A stretch of DNA of 59,270 nucleotides from JAXDJH01 sp034663635 (lineage in GTDB: Bacteria > Actinomycetota > CADDZG01 > WHSQ01), in contig JAXDJH010000020.1 of assembly GCA_034663635.1 (NCBI GenBank), forward strand, positions 1 through 59,270, given 5' to 3'. Shown in pieces: positions 8,014-16,376 of the stretch. The notes under the pieces were generated by a model. It saw only the letters and a list, made by a program, of their open reading frames with translations, did no database searches and was not told where the DNA came from. The position numbers were made by a program, and so were the translations under genes. Within the stretch, counting starts at the first letter, position 1. Each line of letters starts with the position of its first letter.

Positions 8014-8919
8014 TCAGAGGATGTGGGGGAGCGAGTCCCCGAGGCCGAGCAGGTAGAGGCTGCCGAGGACCAGGCTGAAAGCCGCCGTGACTATGGCCAG
8101 TCCGACATAGATCTTCTTGTTCCGGCCGGCTTGGTCGAAGCCGTAGGTCGACGCGATCGCCACGGCCGTATTTGAGGTTAGGAGGCCGGCGAGGAAAGAC
8201 ACGAGCACCAGAACCCCAGCCGCCGCGCCGCCGACTCCGGCGACCGTGATGAAGATGAGGACCTGCGTCGGGGTCTCGGCCCCCACACCGTGAAGCATCC
8301 CGATCGCCAGGGACGAGGTCCGCCCGTAGGTCATGAACGGATCCTGTGGGACCGGAGCGATGTGGCGGTGCCGGTGGGCGTGGGTGGCGGTCAAAACGCT
8401 CGAAGCCTGTAGTTCGGGTTCGGGAGCGCTCCAGATAGATGGACCGTGCGAGTGCCCGTGGGTGTCAGGCCCCGAATGATCGTGCTCGTGTTCGTGCTCG
8501 ATCGTGACCGATCCGTTCTTGGTCTTGATGCGATGGTGGAGCCGCCGCACCCCTTCGATGACGAGCATCCAGCGACTTCGCATCCTGATGTCGGAACCAT
8601 GGCGCACCAGGCCCCAGACGAGATAGGCGGCGAGCGAGAGAAGCGTCACCCCCACGACTTTCTCCATGACCGAATCGATCCAGGTGGGGAGGTAGCGGCC
8701 CGCGGCTATCGCGACGATCCCGAGCGCGAAGACGACGGAAGCGTGGCCGATCGCGTAAAGGGTGGAAAAGATCAAAGAGTTGCGGCGCGTTGTCTGCGAA
8801 CCCGTTATGTCGGTTATGGCGGCTATGTGATCCCAATCGACGCCGTGGCGCAGGCCGAAGACGAAAGCTGTCGCAATGACTCCTGCCCCTGCGCCCAGCT
8901 CTGACGCCGCGATGTTCAC
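8014..8919 (-). CDS. NicO/NiCoT-like metal transporter, membrane protein
   Basis: 301 residues with about seven hydrophobic helices. The segment GLRHGVDWDHIAAITD near the N-terminus is the nickel/cobalt-transporter signature region (H-x4-D-H), and LGMLHGVGAETPTQ is the second conserved helix. A His-rich cytoplasmic loop (EHEHEHDH..HGHSHG and HAHRHRH) is typical of metal-binding loops in this family. Nickel or cobalt uptake or efflux is likely, but the direction and metal cannot be read from sequence. The start is GTG, sharing one base with the preceding TAG stop, so it is translationally coupled to the dienelactone hydrolase. Confidence 0.8.
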   Translation of the reverse strand: MNIAASELGAGAGVIATAFVFGLRHGVDWDHIAAITDITGSQTTRRNSLIFSTLYAIGHASVVFALGIVAIAAGRYLPTWIDSVMEKVVGVTLLSLAAYLVWGLVRHGSDIRMRSRWMLVIEGVRRLHHRIKTKNGSVTIEHEHEHDHSGPDTHGHSHGPSIWSAPEPELQASSVLTATHAHRHRHIAPVPQDPFMTYGRTSSLAIGMLHGVGAETPTQVLIFITVAGVGGAAAGVLVLVSFLAGLLTSNTAVAIASTYGFDQAGRNKKIYVGLAIVTAAFSLVLGSLYLLGLGDSLPHIL

Positions 8920-9704
8920 TACGTCATTGTCTCAGCTGGGGCTCGGCCTAGGAAGCGCAGAATCCGGATCCACGCATCGTCACAGGCATTGCGGTGCTCG
9001 TCGAAGGAGCGATCGAAGAACGAGTGTGGCGCGCCGTCGTAGATCACGATCTCGTTTGCTACGCCGGCCGCGTCGAGAGTCTTGCGGAATCCCTCGACTG
9101 CGTCTGCGGGGATCCCGGGGTCCGCGCCGCCGAACAAGCCCAGCACGGGAACCCTGTAAGTGGGCGCGAGCAGCGTCGGAGCGTTCGTGTCGGCCGCGTC
9201 CGCGGCTTGCACTCGTCCGTAGAACCCGATAACTCCCGCGAGTCTGTGGTCGCGTGCAGCTTGGTTGAACGAATTCCGTCCACCGAAACAGAATCCAACC
9301 GTGTAGACGTTCTCCACCCCACCCCCTCGCTCGGAACGAAGATGGTCCACGCTCGCGGATACATCCATCGCGATGGCGTCGGGCGTCGTCTTCTGAACAT
9401 GAGGCATGAATTCGAAGTCGTCATCCCGCGCATCGGTTCCGGCTGTGCGACCGAAGTAATCCATCGCCAGCGCGTGAACGCCCATCTCTGCGAAGCGAAG
9501 CGCGAGGTCTTTGTAGAACGGATGTAGCCCGCGGACATCGGGAAGGATGACGATGCCGGGCCCACCGGGCACCGCGGAACGCGCGCTAAAGGCAGCGAAA
9601 CGATTGCCGTCCTTCGCTTCCAACACCAGCTCTTCTGTGGGCCCTGCGCCGGCGCCACCGCCGATGGGCGGCAGCGGGGGCCGCGAGTTCAAGTCATGGC
9701 ACAT
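8919..9704 (-). CDS. Dienelactone hydrolase family protein
   Basis: 261 residues. The family triad is visible: Cys139 in GFCFGG, Asp in FGGADPGI and His in GAPHSFFDRSF. The PDVRGLHPFYKDLALRFAE block near residue 56 is also typical. Cytosolic; hydrolyses cyclic lactones or esters, substrate unknown. The start has GGGAG seven bases upstream. It lies 12 bases after mgtC and overlaps the transporter gene by one base, forming a three-gene operon. Confidence 0.88.
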   Translation of the reverse strand: MCHDLNSRPPLPPIGGGAGAGPTEELVLEAKDGNRFAAFSARSAVPGGPGIVILPDVRGLHPFYKDLALRFAEMGVHALAMDYFGRTAGTDARDDDFEFMPHVQKTTPDAIAMDVSASVDHLRSERGGGVENVYTVGFCFGGRNSFNQAARDHRLAGVIGFYGRVQAADAADTNAPTLLAPTYRVPVLGLFGGADPGIPADAVEGFRKTLDAAGVANEIVIYDGAPHSFFDRSFDEHRNACDDAWIRILRFLGRAPAETMT

Positions 9705-9716
9705 GCATGGTCTCCC

Positions 9717-10400
9717 TTAGTCCCAGATTGCTTCCGTCACACCAGGAACCTGCGAGATCGCGTCGGCCACCACCTGTGCCGGCGTTTCTCGAGCCAACTT
9801 CACTTGTCCGACGAGGTGCCTCTCGCCGGACTCTCGCGTGATGATCTTCAAGGAATGCACGCGGCCCCCATGAAACTCGACCGCCTCCGCGAGTTGAGCA
9901 AGCTTCAACTCCGGCGCCATCGTGATCGTGAATCGGTGCATCCCTCCGCGGAGTTTCGGGAGGAACATGCGCTCGACGCGTTTGAGGCCGACGAGCGCAG
10001 CGATACCGGTGACCGTCGTGACGCTCGCGCCGACCCAGTAGCCGAGTCCCACTGCCACTCCTATCGCAGCGGTTACCCACAGTGTTGCCGCCGTCGTCAG
10101 CCCTCGGATGTTCAATCCCTCACGCAGGATCGCGCCGGCTCCGAGGAAACCGATCCCACTGACCACCTGCGCTGCCACTCTCGTTGGATCGAGGTTGACT
10201 TGGTCGTTTCCGGCGAACGCGCTCAATCCGTACGCCCCGACAAGTGTGAAGAGGCAGGAACCGAGAACCACCAGGATGTGAGTTCGGAGTCCCGCAGGTT
10301 GGTCCGAAAGCTCCCGCTCCAGACCGATCACGCCTCCGAGCGCGGCAGCCACGAGGATCCGCAATACGAGCTCGGCGGTTGTCAGGGTCGGAATGTCCAT
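9717..10400 (-). CDS. MgtC/SapB family membrane protein
   Basis: 227 residues. Four to five N-terminal helices contain the family block GGVIGLERELSDQPAGLRTH (about 21-40) and GIGFLGAGAILREG; a C-terminal ACT-like domain follows (about 150-227). MgtC proteins act in magnesium homeostasis and modulate ATP synthase in some pathogens; here the role is inferred from family only. First gene of the mgtC-hydrolase-transporter operon. Confidence 0.88.
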   Translation of the reverse strand: MDIPTLTTAELVLRILVAAALGGVIGLERELSDQPAGLRTHILVVLGSCLFTLVGAYGLSAFAGNDQVNLDPTRVAAQVVSGIGFLGAGAILREGLNIRGLTTAATLWVTAAIGVAVGLGYWVGASVTTVTGIAALVGLKRVERMFLPKLRGGMHRFTITMAPELKLAQLAEAVEFHGGRVHSLKIITRESGERHLVGQVKLARETPAQVVADAISQVPGVTEAIWD

Positions 10401-10498
10401 GCGATCTCGATGATATGGACTTAGGACCGCGTAACGCTGGGTAGGAGTCGGGCGTTAACCAATTGCACGGGTTCGACTCGCTCGATCTGGGAGGAATC

Positions 10499-10870
10499 AT
10501 GAGGAAACTGGTCATGCTGGCCGTCGCTGCGTTGGTGATGGGGCTGCTCGCCCCGGCCGCCCTCGCCGGCGGGGAGGTTCGGCGCAGCGGGAGTTGCAGC
10601 GCAAGCTCCAACTGGAAGATCAAGGTGAAGCCTGACAACGGGGGCACCGAGGTCGAGTTCGAGGTCGATCAGAACCGCAATGGCCAGGACTGGCACGTCA
10701 TCTTGAAGCGAGACGGAAACCGGTTCTTCTCTGGCACCAAAACGACGAAGGCGCCTAGTGGCTCATTCGAGGTGCGCAAGATGGTGAACGCGAGCGGAGG
10801 GACCTACACCGCCACCGCTCACAACCTCGAAGGATCTGGCGAAGTTTGTCGCGGACGGGCATCTCTCTAG
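10499..10870 (+). CDS. Small secreted protein of unknown function
   Basis: 123 residues from ATG 10499, preceded by GGGAGG seven bases upstream; an in-frame ATG at 10463 lacks this and would bury the signal peptide. The signal peptide MRKLVMLAVAALVMGLLAP ends at ALA. The mature part has two Cys (SGSCSAS and GEVCRG) likely to form a disulfide across a predicted beta-sandwich. No family recognised. Divergent from mgtC. Confidence 0.75.
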   Translation: MRKLVMLAVAALVMGLLAPAALAGGEVRRSGSCSASSNWKIKVKPDNGGTEVEFEVDQNRNGQDWHVILKRDGNRFFSGTKTTKAPSGSFEVRKMVNASGGTYTATAHNLEGSGEVCRGRASL

Positions 10871-10880
10871 GTCTCCAGAA

Positions 10881-11369
10881 TCAGCAAGCTCCCCAGAGGC
10901 CGCGGCCGGCAGCACGGGCCGCGGCCTCTAGCCTGCGCAGCCTGCTTTCGTAGCGATCGTTCGGGGCGTAGATCTCGACGGTCGCGTATCCCTTCTTCAC
11001 GAGCGTCGCATTGAAAAGCCTTCCGTTCTTCCAGATGTAGACCAGTGCGCGGTCGTAGGGATCGAGCGGATCTTCGTCGTAAGTGACCTTCACTCGATGG
11101 TCCTCGAGCGCTCGCGTCGTGAATGCGCTCGCCTCGGGGCCGTAGCACTCGGTCTCGCCGTACGTCTCGGGCGTGTCGACCCCGATGAATCTGGCTTTAC
11201 GTCCGGGCCAACTTGCGGCAGTCGTCCCGTAATCCAGGTTCGTCATGTACGCGGTGTCGCCATCAGATACATGAGTGACACGCGACGAGAAGGCCGCGTT
11301 GGGAACCGCCGAAGCCGGAGCAACCCAACCAAGCACGCAAACCGTCAGGAGCAGCGCGAATCTCCTCAT
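10881..11369 (-). CDS. Secreted thermonuclease (SNase family)
   Basis: 162 residues from ATG 11369, giving a signal peptide MRRFALLLTVCVLGWVAPASA. The SNase core is clear: VSDGDTAY, RFIGVDTPET (catalytic Arg and metal Asp), ECYGPEAS with Glu, and DPYDRALVYIW with the second Arg; ends GLWGAC. Degrades DNA/RNA outside the cell with calcium. The frame extends to 11453, overlapping the ligase, but that start gives no signal peptide at the N-terminus. There is no strong ribosome site. Confidence 0.85.
   Translation of the reverse strand: MRRFALLLTVCVLGWVAPASAVPNAAFSSRVTHVSDGDTAYMTNLDYGTTAASWPGRKARFIGVDTPETYGETECYGPEASAFTTRALEDHRVKVTYDEDPLDPYDRALVYIWKNGRLFNATLVKKGYATVEIYAPNDRYESRLRRLEAAARAAGRGLWGAC
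10895..10929. repeat. Perfect 13-bp inverted repeat at the nuclease 3' end
   Basis: AGAGGCCGCGGCC (10895-10907) and GGCCGCGGCCTCT (10917-10929) with a 9-base loop lie inside the last codons of the nuclease and just after the convergent small secreted gene. There is no T-tract. It could stall or end transcription from either side, or simply reflect codon use for AARAAGRG. Confidence 0.5.
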
Positions 11370-11427
11370 ATCTATCGTTTCGGCGGAGGAGGGACCCGTC
11401 TGGATAGTCCGTTTGGGGGTTGGCCGG

Positions 11428-12399
11428 TCAGCCGCGCTCCCGGACGACGTCACGGGCCTTCTTGTCGCTCCTGAGCCCCAGGAAGCGAGGGTGGCGCAGG
11501 CGGCCGTCGGGGGTCCATTCGGCGAATCCCACCTGAGCGACCAGCTTCGGCTTCAGCCAGTGGACCCCTTTGCGAAGGGGAGGGTCGCCCGCGAACGGCG
11601 AAGCATCCCGTTCGAGTGGCTTCATCCGAGCGAGCAGCTCCAAAAGGGTCTCGTGATCGAAACCCGTCCCGACCTTGCCCGCGTAGAGGAGCTCGCCGTT
11701 GTCGTAGTAACCCACGAGCAACGCGCCGAAGCCGGTTCTGCTTCCCTGCGGGTCCGTGTATCCGCCGATGACGAACTCCTGCTCGTTGGAGCACTTGAAC
11801 TTGAGCCAGTCCTTGGTTCTGCCCTTGACGTATGTCGATGCAGCGCGCTTGGCGATGAGCCCCTCCCACCCGCGCTTGCACGCCTCTTCGAAATAAGCCT
11901 CGCCGTCGGTTTCGATATGCGAGACGAACCGCAAGGGAGCCTTGAATCGGATGGCCGCCTTCAGCGCGGCCTTCCGGCCGAGGAGATCGACGCCCCTTAG
12001 GTCGGAGCCGTTAACGAACGGGATGTCGAAAACGAAGTAGGCGAGAGGAACTTTCTGGTGCCTCGCCTGCTGGAGGAGCGAGAAGCTCGTCCTGTCGCCC
12101 TCGATCGCGGCGAGCTCGCCGTCGAGGATGAAGTCACCTTCTTGCTTCCTCAGAGCATCGGCGACCCGGATGTAGGCGGCCGTGAGGTCTAGTTTGTTGC
12201 GCGACAGAAGGACTACCCGATCGCCTTTCTTGAAGGCGATACATCGGATCCCGTCGAGTTTCGGTTCAAAGACCCATTCGGGGTCCGAGAAGTAATCGTT
12301 CGTGAGAGTCGCGAGCATCGGGTCGATCCACGCCGGCTGCCGCGTCTTGCGAACGCGTTTGAGTTGATCGGGAGAGAGCTTCGCCAAAGGATCGGCCAC
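11428..12399 (-). CDS. ATP-dependent DNA ligase, LigD ligase-domain type
   Basis: 323 residues, the size of a stand-alone LigD ligase domain. Adenylation Lys47 in EPKLDGIR (motif I), then LDGELAAIEG (motif III), EGLIAKR (motif IV) and DWLKFKC (motif V), followed by an OB-fold (about 215-323). GTG start. Joins DNA ends in nonhomologous end joining in relatives; no Ku or polymerase domain is nearby. Followed after 58 bases by the secreted nuclease. Confidence 0.88.
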   Translation of the reverse strand: MADPLAKLSPDQLKRVRKTRQPAWIDPMLATLTNDYFSDPEWVFEPKLDGIRCIAFKKGDRVVLLSRNKLDLTAAYIRVADALRKQEGDFILDGELAAIEGDRTSFSLLQQARHQKVPLAYFVFDIPFVNGSDLRGVDLLGRKAALKAAIRFKAPLRFVSHIETDGEAYFEEACKRGWEGLIAKRAASTYVKGRTKDWLKFKCSNEQEFVIGGYTDPQGSRTGFGALLVGYYDNGELLYAGKVGTGFDHETLLELLARMKPLERDASPFAGDPPLRKGVHWLKPKLVAQVGFAEWTPDGRLRHPRFLGLRSDKKARDVVRERG

Positions 12400-12431
12400 G
12401 TTCGGGAGCCTAGAGGCCGCTAGGAAAAGAA

Positions 12432-12463
12432 AGAGCGGGCCCCCGACGGTGGGAGCCCGCTCT
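12432..12463 (-). terminator. Intrinsic terminator after the DUF892 gene
   Basis: Minus-strand stem AGAGCGGGCTCCC/GGGGGCCCGCTCT (one bulge) followed by TTCTTTTCC, 17 bases past the stop at 12481. Confidence 0.8.
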
Positions 12464-12480
12464 CGGAAATGGAATCGGCG

Positions 12481-12972
12481 TTAGCTTCCGAGCTTCTTGC
12501 CGAGGATCTCGCCCATCTGACTTGCCTCGGTGCGGGTTTCTTTCTCCTCGGCGAGTGACTCCTCGAAGAGGGTCGTGGCCTCGGACAGACCGAGCTGGTT
12601 GGCGAGCTTGATGAGGGACTCGTAGGCCGAGATCTCGTAGCTCTCCACCTTCACCGCGGCGGCCGCGGCGAACACATCGGAGACCTCCGGAGACGGGTCC
12701 TCTTCCTTGTGGAACTCCTGGTACTCCTCGATCAAGCCGTTGATCCCCGGGCACGGCTCGCGGCGCGGAGCGCGGTCTATGAGCTTGAAGACCCTCTCGA
12801 GCCTCTCGATCTGCGTCTGGGTCACGCCCTTGTGCTCGGTGAACGCCTGCTTCAGCTGGTCGTCGGTGGCGTTCTTGGCCATCTTCTCGAGCGCGTTAAC
12901 GAGCTTGTTCTCAGCGTCGAAGATGTCCCGAAGCTCGTGTTCGAACAGGTCTTGGCCGGTCTCCATCGACAT
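12481..12972 (-). CDS. DUF892 (YciE/YciF-type) ferritin-like protein
   Basis: 163 residues, nearly all helical. The opening LFEHELRDIFDAENKLV and EHKGVTQTQIERLERVF are the family's first two helices with diiron-type Glu/His; EEYQEFHKEED and ESYEISAYESL follow. These proteins are stress-associated four-helix bundles. AGGAGGG lies six bases before the ATG. Its first 62 bases overlap the end of the RTX frame. Confidence 0.85.
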   Translation of the reverse strand: MSMETGQDLFEHELRDIFDAENKLVNALEKMAKNATDDQLKQAFTEHKGVTQTQIERLERVFKLIDRAPRREPCPGINGLIEEYQEFHKEEDPSPEVSDVFAAAAAVKVESYEISAYESLIKLANQLGLSEATTLFEESLAEEKETRTEASQMGEILGKKLGS

Positions 12973-13783
12973 GGCTTGCCCTCCTATTGTCCGACGTATG
13001 TGACAAGAGAGGTATTACCCGGATTCCTCGCGGCCAGACATTCCTACGGCGAAATCTCTCGCAGTTGTAGCTCGTCTCGACGGAAATGCATTCGTCTCGT
13101 CCGCTGCCGGCGTTTGCGCCATCGCGTCCACGCCCGCCGTTGATTAGATCGTTACCGGGCCCTCCCGCGAGACCATCTCTACCGGTTCCGCCGTAGGTCC
13201 GGTCCGCGCTTCCTCCGGGGCATATGTCTGAGTCTTCGTTCTCGCCGTCCGCAAAGATCGAGTCGTCGCCGCCCTTGCCGCGGATCGTGTCTCGACCCTC
13301 GTTGCCCAAGAGGGAGTTGAATCGGTCGTCGCCGATCAGTACGTGCTGGCCCGAAACGCAATCGCCGATTCGGATGCCTTCGATCGACTGCAACGTGATG
13401 AAATCTGACCCTTCCTCGCCATCGGTCGTTCCGGCGCTCAGGTTGATCTCGGACTGCTGCGTGGTCGAGTAGAAGTAGTCGAACCCGGGGCCGCCATCCA
13501 AGTGATCGTCGCCCGGACCCCCATTGAGGTGGTCGTCACCAGCGTCAGCACAAACAAGATCGTTTCCTTCCTGGCCATAGACGCTGTCTTGCCCGTCGAG
13601 GGCGACGATCACATCGTCGCCGCCTGTGCCCACGAGTTCGTCGTCGCCATTGGTCCCCACAACCGTCGCGGGTTTCCCGAAGCAGGTGGGCGTCGGTCCG
13701 ATGGCCAAAGCGGGAGCGAGCTGGATGAGGCCGACCCCAAGAGCTGGAATGACCCCAATAGCGATAAGAGAACCCCGCCTCAT
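12911..13783 (-). CDS. Secreted RTX-type calcium-binding repeat protein
   Basis: 290 residues; signal peptide ends near ALA. Nonapeptide repeats GGDD(x)LxGGxGxDxL run from about 40 to 230 (GTNGDDELVGTGGDDVI, GGPGDDHLDGGPG, GKGGDDSIFADG). These fold into calcium-loaded beta-rolls after secretion. The last 45 residues, after SYNCERF, are Arg-rich, not repeat-like, and run into the ribosome site and start of the DUF892 gene. The true end may therefore be nearer 13010, or the stop may have been lost. Confidence 0.72.
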   Translation of the reverse strand: MRRGSLIAIGVIPALGVGLIQLAPALAIGPTPTCFGKPATVVGTNGDDELVGTGGDDVIVALDGQDSVYGQEGNDLVCADAGDDHLNGGPGDDHLDGGPGFDYFYSTTQQSEINLSAGTTDGEEGSDFITLQSIEGIRIGDCVSGQHVLIGDDRFNSLLGNEGRDTIRGKGGDDSIFADGENEDSDICPGGSADRTYGGTGRDGLAGGPGNDLINGGRGRDGANAGSGRDECISVETSYNCERFRRRNVWPRGIRVIPLLSHTSDNRRASHVDGDRPRPVRTRASGHLRR

Positions 13784-13896
13784 CGTCAGGAGTATGTCGC
13801 ACCCAGCCGTCTGCAGGAGCGAAGCGGGACACGTCTAACTAAACGGGCGTACCGGTAGCAAACCGGCCATTTCTGACCTCACCTATAGGGGGATCG

Positions 13897-16311
13897 ATGA
13901 TCCGCGCACGTCTCAAATGGGCTTCGCCCATGGTCTTGGCAGCTCTGGTCGTTGGGGTACTACCGGGGGCCCAGGCGGCTCCAGTCGCTCCCGTCCCCAC
14001 CAACGTCGGCTGTGACCCGATCGACCCGGCCGCATGTCTTCTGCCGTTCCCGAACGACTTCTTCACCGTGGCCGATGCAACGACGCAGACCGGCCGACGG
14101 ATCAATTTCAATCCGGCCGCGATGCCACGTACCGGCGCCGAGGTGACCGAAGGGGGAGAGGGCAAGCCCGTCGACCCCACCGAGTGGAACCGCAACGACG
14201 GTTTCTCGCCGGGTTCGGCCGTCATGACCTACGTGCCCGGCATCGACCTGCCGACGACCTGGGGCATTCAGGACCGAGACCACAGCACCGTCGGCATCAA
14301 CGAGCCCGGCTACTACGACTACCGCGATCAGATCACCGACATCGGTCTCTACGAGAACGCCGATTCGCCGTTCGTGATCCTCAATGCTGATACCGGCCAG
14401 CGACACCCGTTCTGGACCGAGGTCGACCAACACCCAGGCGCCACCGAGGCGGAGGAGCAGGTCCTGATCCTGAGGCCCGCCGTCAACTTCGACGAAGGCA
14501 CTCGCTACATCGTCGCTATGAGGAACCTCAAGAAGAGCGACGGTTCCGTCATCCCCGCGAACCCGGCTTTCGCGTCGATCCGAGACAACACGACGCCCAC
14601 GGTCCCCGAGCTTCCCGACCAGATGGCTCGTCGCTCGCATTTCAATACCGACATATTCCCGGCGCTGTCGGAAGCCGGTATCGACCGTAGCCAGCTCTAC
14701 ATAGCGTGGGACTTCACGGTCGCAAGCGAACAGAACATCGCGGGCCGAATGCTTCACATGCGCGACGACGCTTTCGGTCGCGTCCTCGGAGACATCGACC
14801 TCAGCGATGGCATCGTGGCGGGTGAATCCCCGGCCTTCATGGTGGATTCGACTGAGGCTCGAGTGGACTCCTGGACCGATTCCCGCGGGTCCGATCACTC
14901 CCAAGCCATCCGCCGCGTACGGGGCAGGGTCGAGGTGCCCAACTACCTCGACCGGATCCAGCAGACGACCTCGCATGTTGCCGACTCCCGGTTCGCTCCG
15001 CAGAAGCCCGGCGGCGTCGTCTACGCGGACTTCCCCGCCCCTGGCTCTCGCTTGTTCGACAACCCCGCGACGCCCCAGTTCCCCGACCAGAACCCCGCAG
15101 AGTCAACCGTTCAGGTTCCGTTCGTCTGCGACGTTCCGTTGAACGGTGCCAAGAACATCGTGGGGATGTATGGGCACGGTCTGCTCGGCGACCGAGACCA
15201 GATCAACGACTTCAACAAGTCGCCACGCCGGAATGGTGATTTCCTCGGCTGCGCGATCGACTGGTGGGGTATGTCAACGCCGGACGTTGCGACAGTCGCT
15301 GCGATCCTCACTGACTTCTCGAACTTCCCCTCGCTCGCCGACCGCGCTCAGCAGGGTTTCTTGAACTTCCTGATCGTGCAACGCGCTGCGATCCATCCCG
15401 AAGGATTTGCAACCAACGCCGCGTTCCAGCAGAACGGCGAGTCCCTCATAAAGACCGCTGACGAAAACGGGACCTACGCCGTTTACGACGGGAACTCGCA
15501 GGGAGGAATCATGGGCGGAGCGATCATGGCCCTGTCGCCCGACGCTAAGCGTGGAGTCCTCGGCGTCTTGGGCATGAACTACTCCACCCTTCTCAACAGA
15601 AGCGTGGACTGGGAGGGTGAGCTTAAGTTCGAGGCTGACCTTCCTCCGTACAGCATTCCCTTCTATAACTCGTACCGCGACCCGATCGAGCGGCAGATCG
15701 TTTTCGGACTGATGCAGATGCTCTGGGATAGAGGAGAGGCCAACGGGTTCGCCCATCACATGACGGACGATCCGTACCCCAACACTCCGCCGCACGAGGT
15801 GATGTTGCAGGCGTCATTCAGCGATCATCAGGTCTCGAACCACGCCGCTGAGGTCGAAGCCCGCACCGTCGGAGCTCCACTCATGACTCCAGATCTCGAG
15901 CCCGGCCGACACTGGGCGCTGACTCCGTTCCTAGAAACGGCGACCTATCCGTACAACGGTTCGGCCCTCATCTACTGGGACAGCGGCAACGCCACTCCGC
16001 CGAACGGCAACCTTCCGCCGAGCAACGGGAGCGACCCACATAGCGCTCCGCGCGATGAGAGGGCCTCGAGCTGGCAGGAGGCGCACTTCCTGCTGACCGG
16101 TCAGATGTATGACGTGTGCGACGGTGGTTACTACCTAACCCGCAGGCATCCCGACAACAAGGTCACAGGCTCGGAAGTAGCGAGCTGTCTCGAGCCGGAG
16201 TTCGCTGCCGGCTCCGAGCCGCCGGTCGCGGAGGAGGACCCCGGCACCGGCTTCGCCCCATTCGTCAGACAGGATGGCGGCGCACTTCGACCCTTCTCTC
16301 TGAGTCGCTAA
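13897..16311 (+). CDS. Secreted alpha/beta-hydrolase-like protein with GNSQGG motif
   Basis: 804 residues; GGGGG three bases before ATG. The signal peptide ends at AQA. The N-terminal half (about 28-420) starts with NVGCDPIDPAACLLPFPNDFF, a pattern typical of secreted proteins of this kind in deltaproteobacteria and actinobacteria. The C-terminal half has a nucleophile elbow YDGNSQGGIMGG near residue 535, followed by hydrophobic AIMALSPDA, and His in candidate positions (FSDHQVSNHAAE). Esterase or lipase activity is inferred from the elbow only. Convergent with the LLM gene across a strong terminator. Confidence 0.75.
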   Translation: MIRARLKWASPMVLAALVVGVLPGAQAAPVAPVPTNVGCDPIDPAACLLPFPNDFFTVADATTQTGRRINFNPAAMPRTGAEVTEGGEGKPVDPTEWNRNDGFSPGSAVMTYVPGIDLPTTWGIQDRDHSTVGINEPGYYDYRDQITDIGLYENADSPFVILNADTGQRHPFWTEVDQHPGATEAEEQVLILRPAVNFDEGTRYIVAMRNLKKSDGSVIPANPAFASIRDNTTPTVPELPDQMARRSHFNTDIFPALSEAGIDRSQLYIAWDFTVASEQNIAGRMLHMRDDAFGRVLGDIDLSDGIVAGESPAFMVDSTEARVDSWTDSRGSDHSQAIRRVRGRVEVPNYLDRIQQTTSHVADSRFAPQKPGGVVYADFPAPGSRLFDNPATPQFPDQNPAESTVQVPFVCDVPLNGAKNIVGMYGHGLLGDRDQINDFNKSPRRNGDFLGCAIDWWGMSTPDVATVAAILTDFSNFPSLADRAQQGFLNFLIVQRAAIHPEGFATNAAFQQNGESLIKTADENGTYAVYDGNSQGGIMGGAIMALSPDAKRGVLGVLGMNYSTLLNRSVDWEGELKFEADLPPYSIPFYNSYRDPIERQIVFGLMQMLWDRGEANGFAHHMTDDPYPNTPPHEVMLQASFSDHQVSNHAAEVEARTVGAPLMTPDLEPGRHWALTPFLETATYPYNGSALIYWDSGNATPPNGNLPPSNGSDPHSAPRDERASSWQEAHFLLTGQMYDVCDGGYYLTRRHPDNKVTGSEVASCLEPEFAAGSEPPVAEEDPGTGFAPFVRQDGGALRPFSLSR

Positions 16312-16322
16312 ACCAAACCCAA

Positions 16323-16373
16323 CCAAATTCTCCAGGCTGACCGGGCCTAGCCCGGCTGGCTTGGAGAATTTGG
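16323..16373. terminator. Bidirectional terminator between convergent genes
   Basis: CCAAATTCTCCA (16323-16334) and TGGAGAATTTGG (16362-16373) are perfect complements; the centre holds a second stem CCGGGC/GCCCGG. It serves both the hydrolase (plus) and the LLM gene (minus). Confidence 0.8.
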
Positions 16374-16376
16374 GGG

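Noticed and set aside
13960..14976. 338-residue minus-strand frame opposite the GNSQGG hydrolase
   Set aside because: Antisense shadow; composition rich in Arg, Gly and Val, no recognisable domain.
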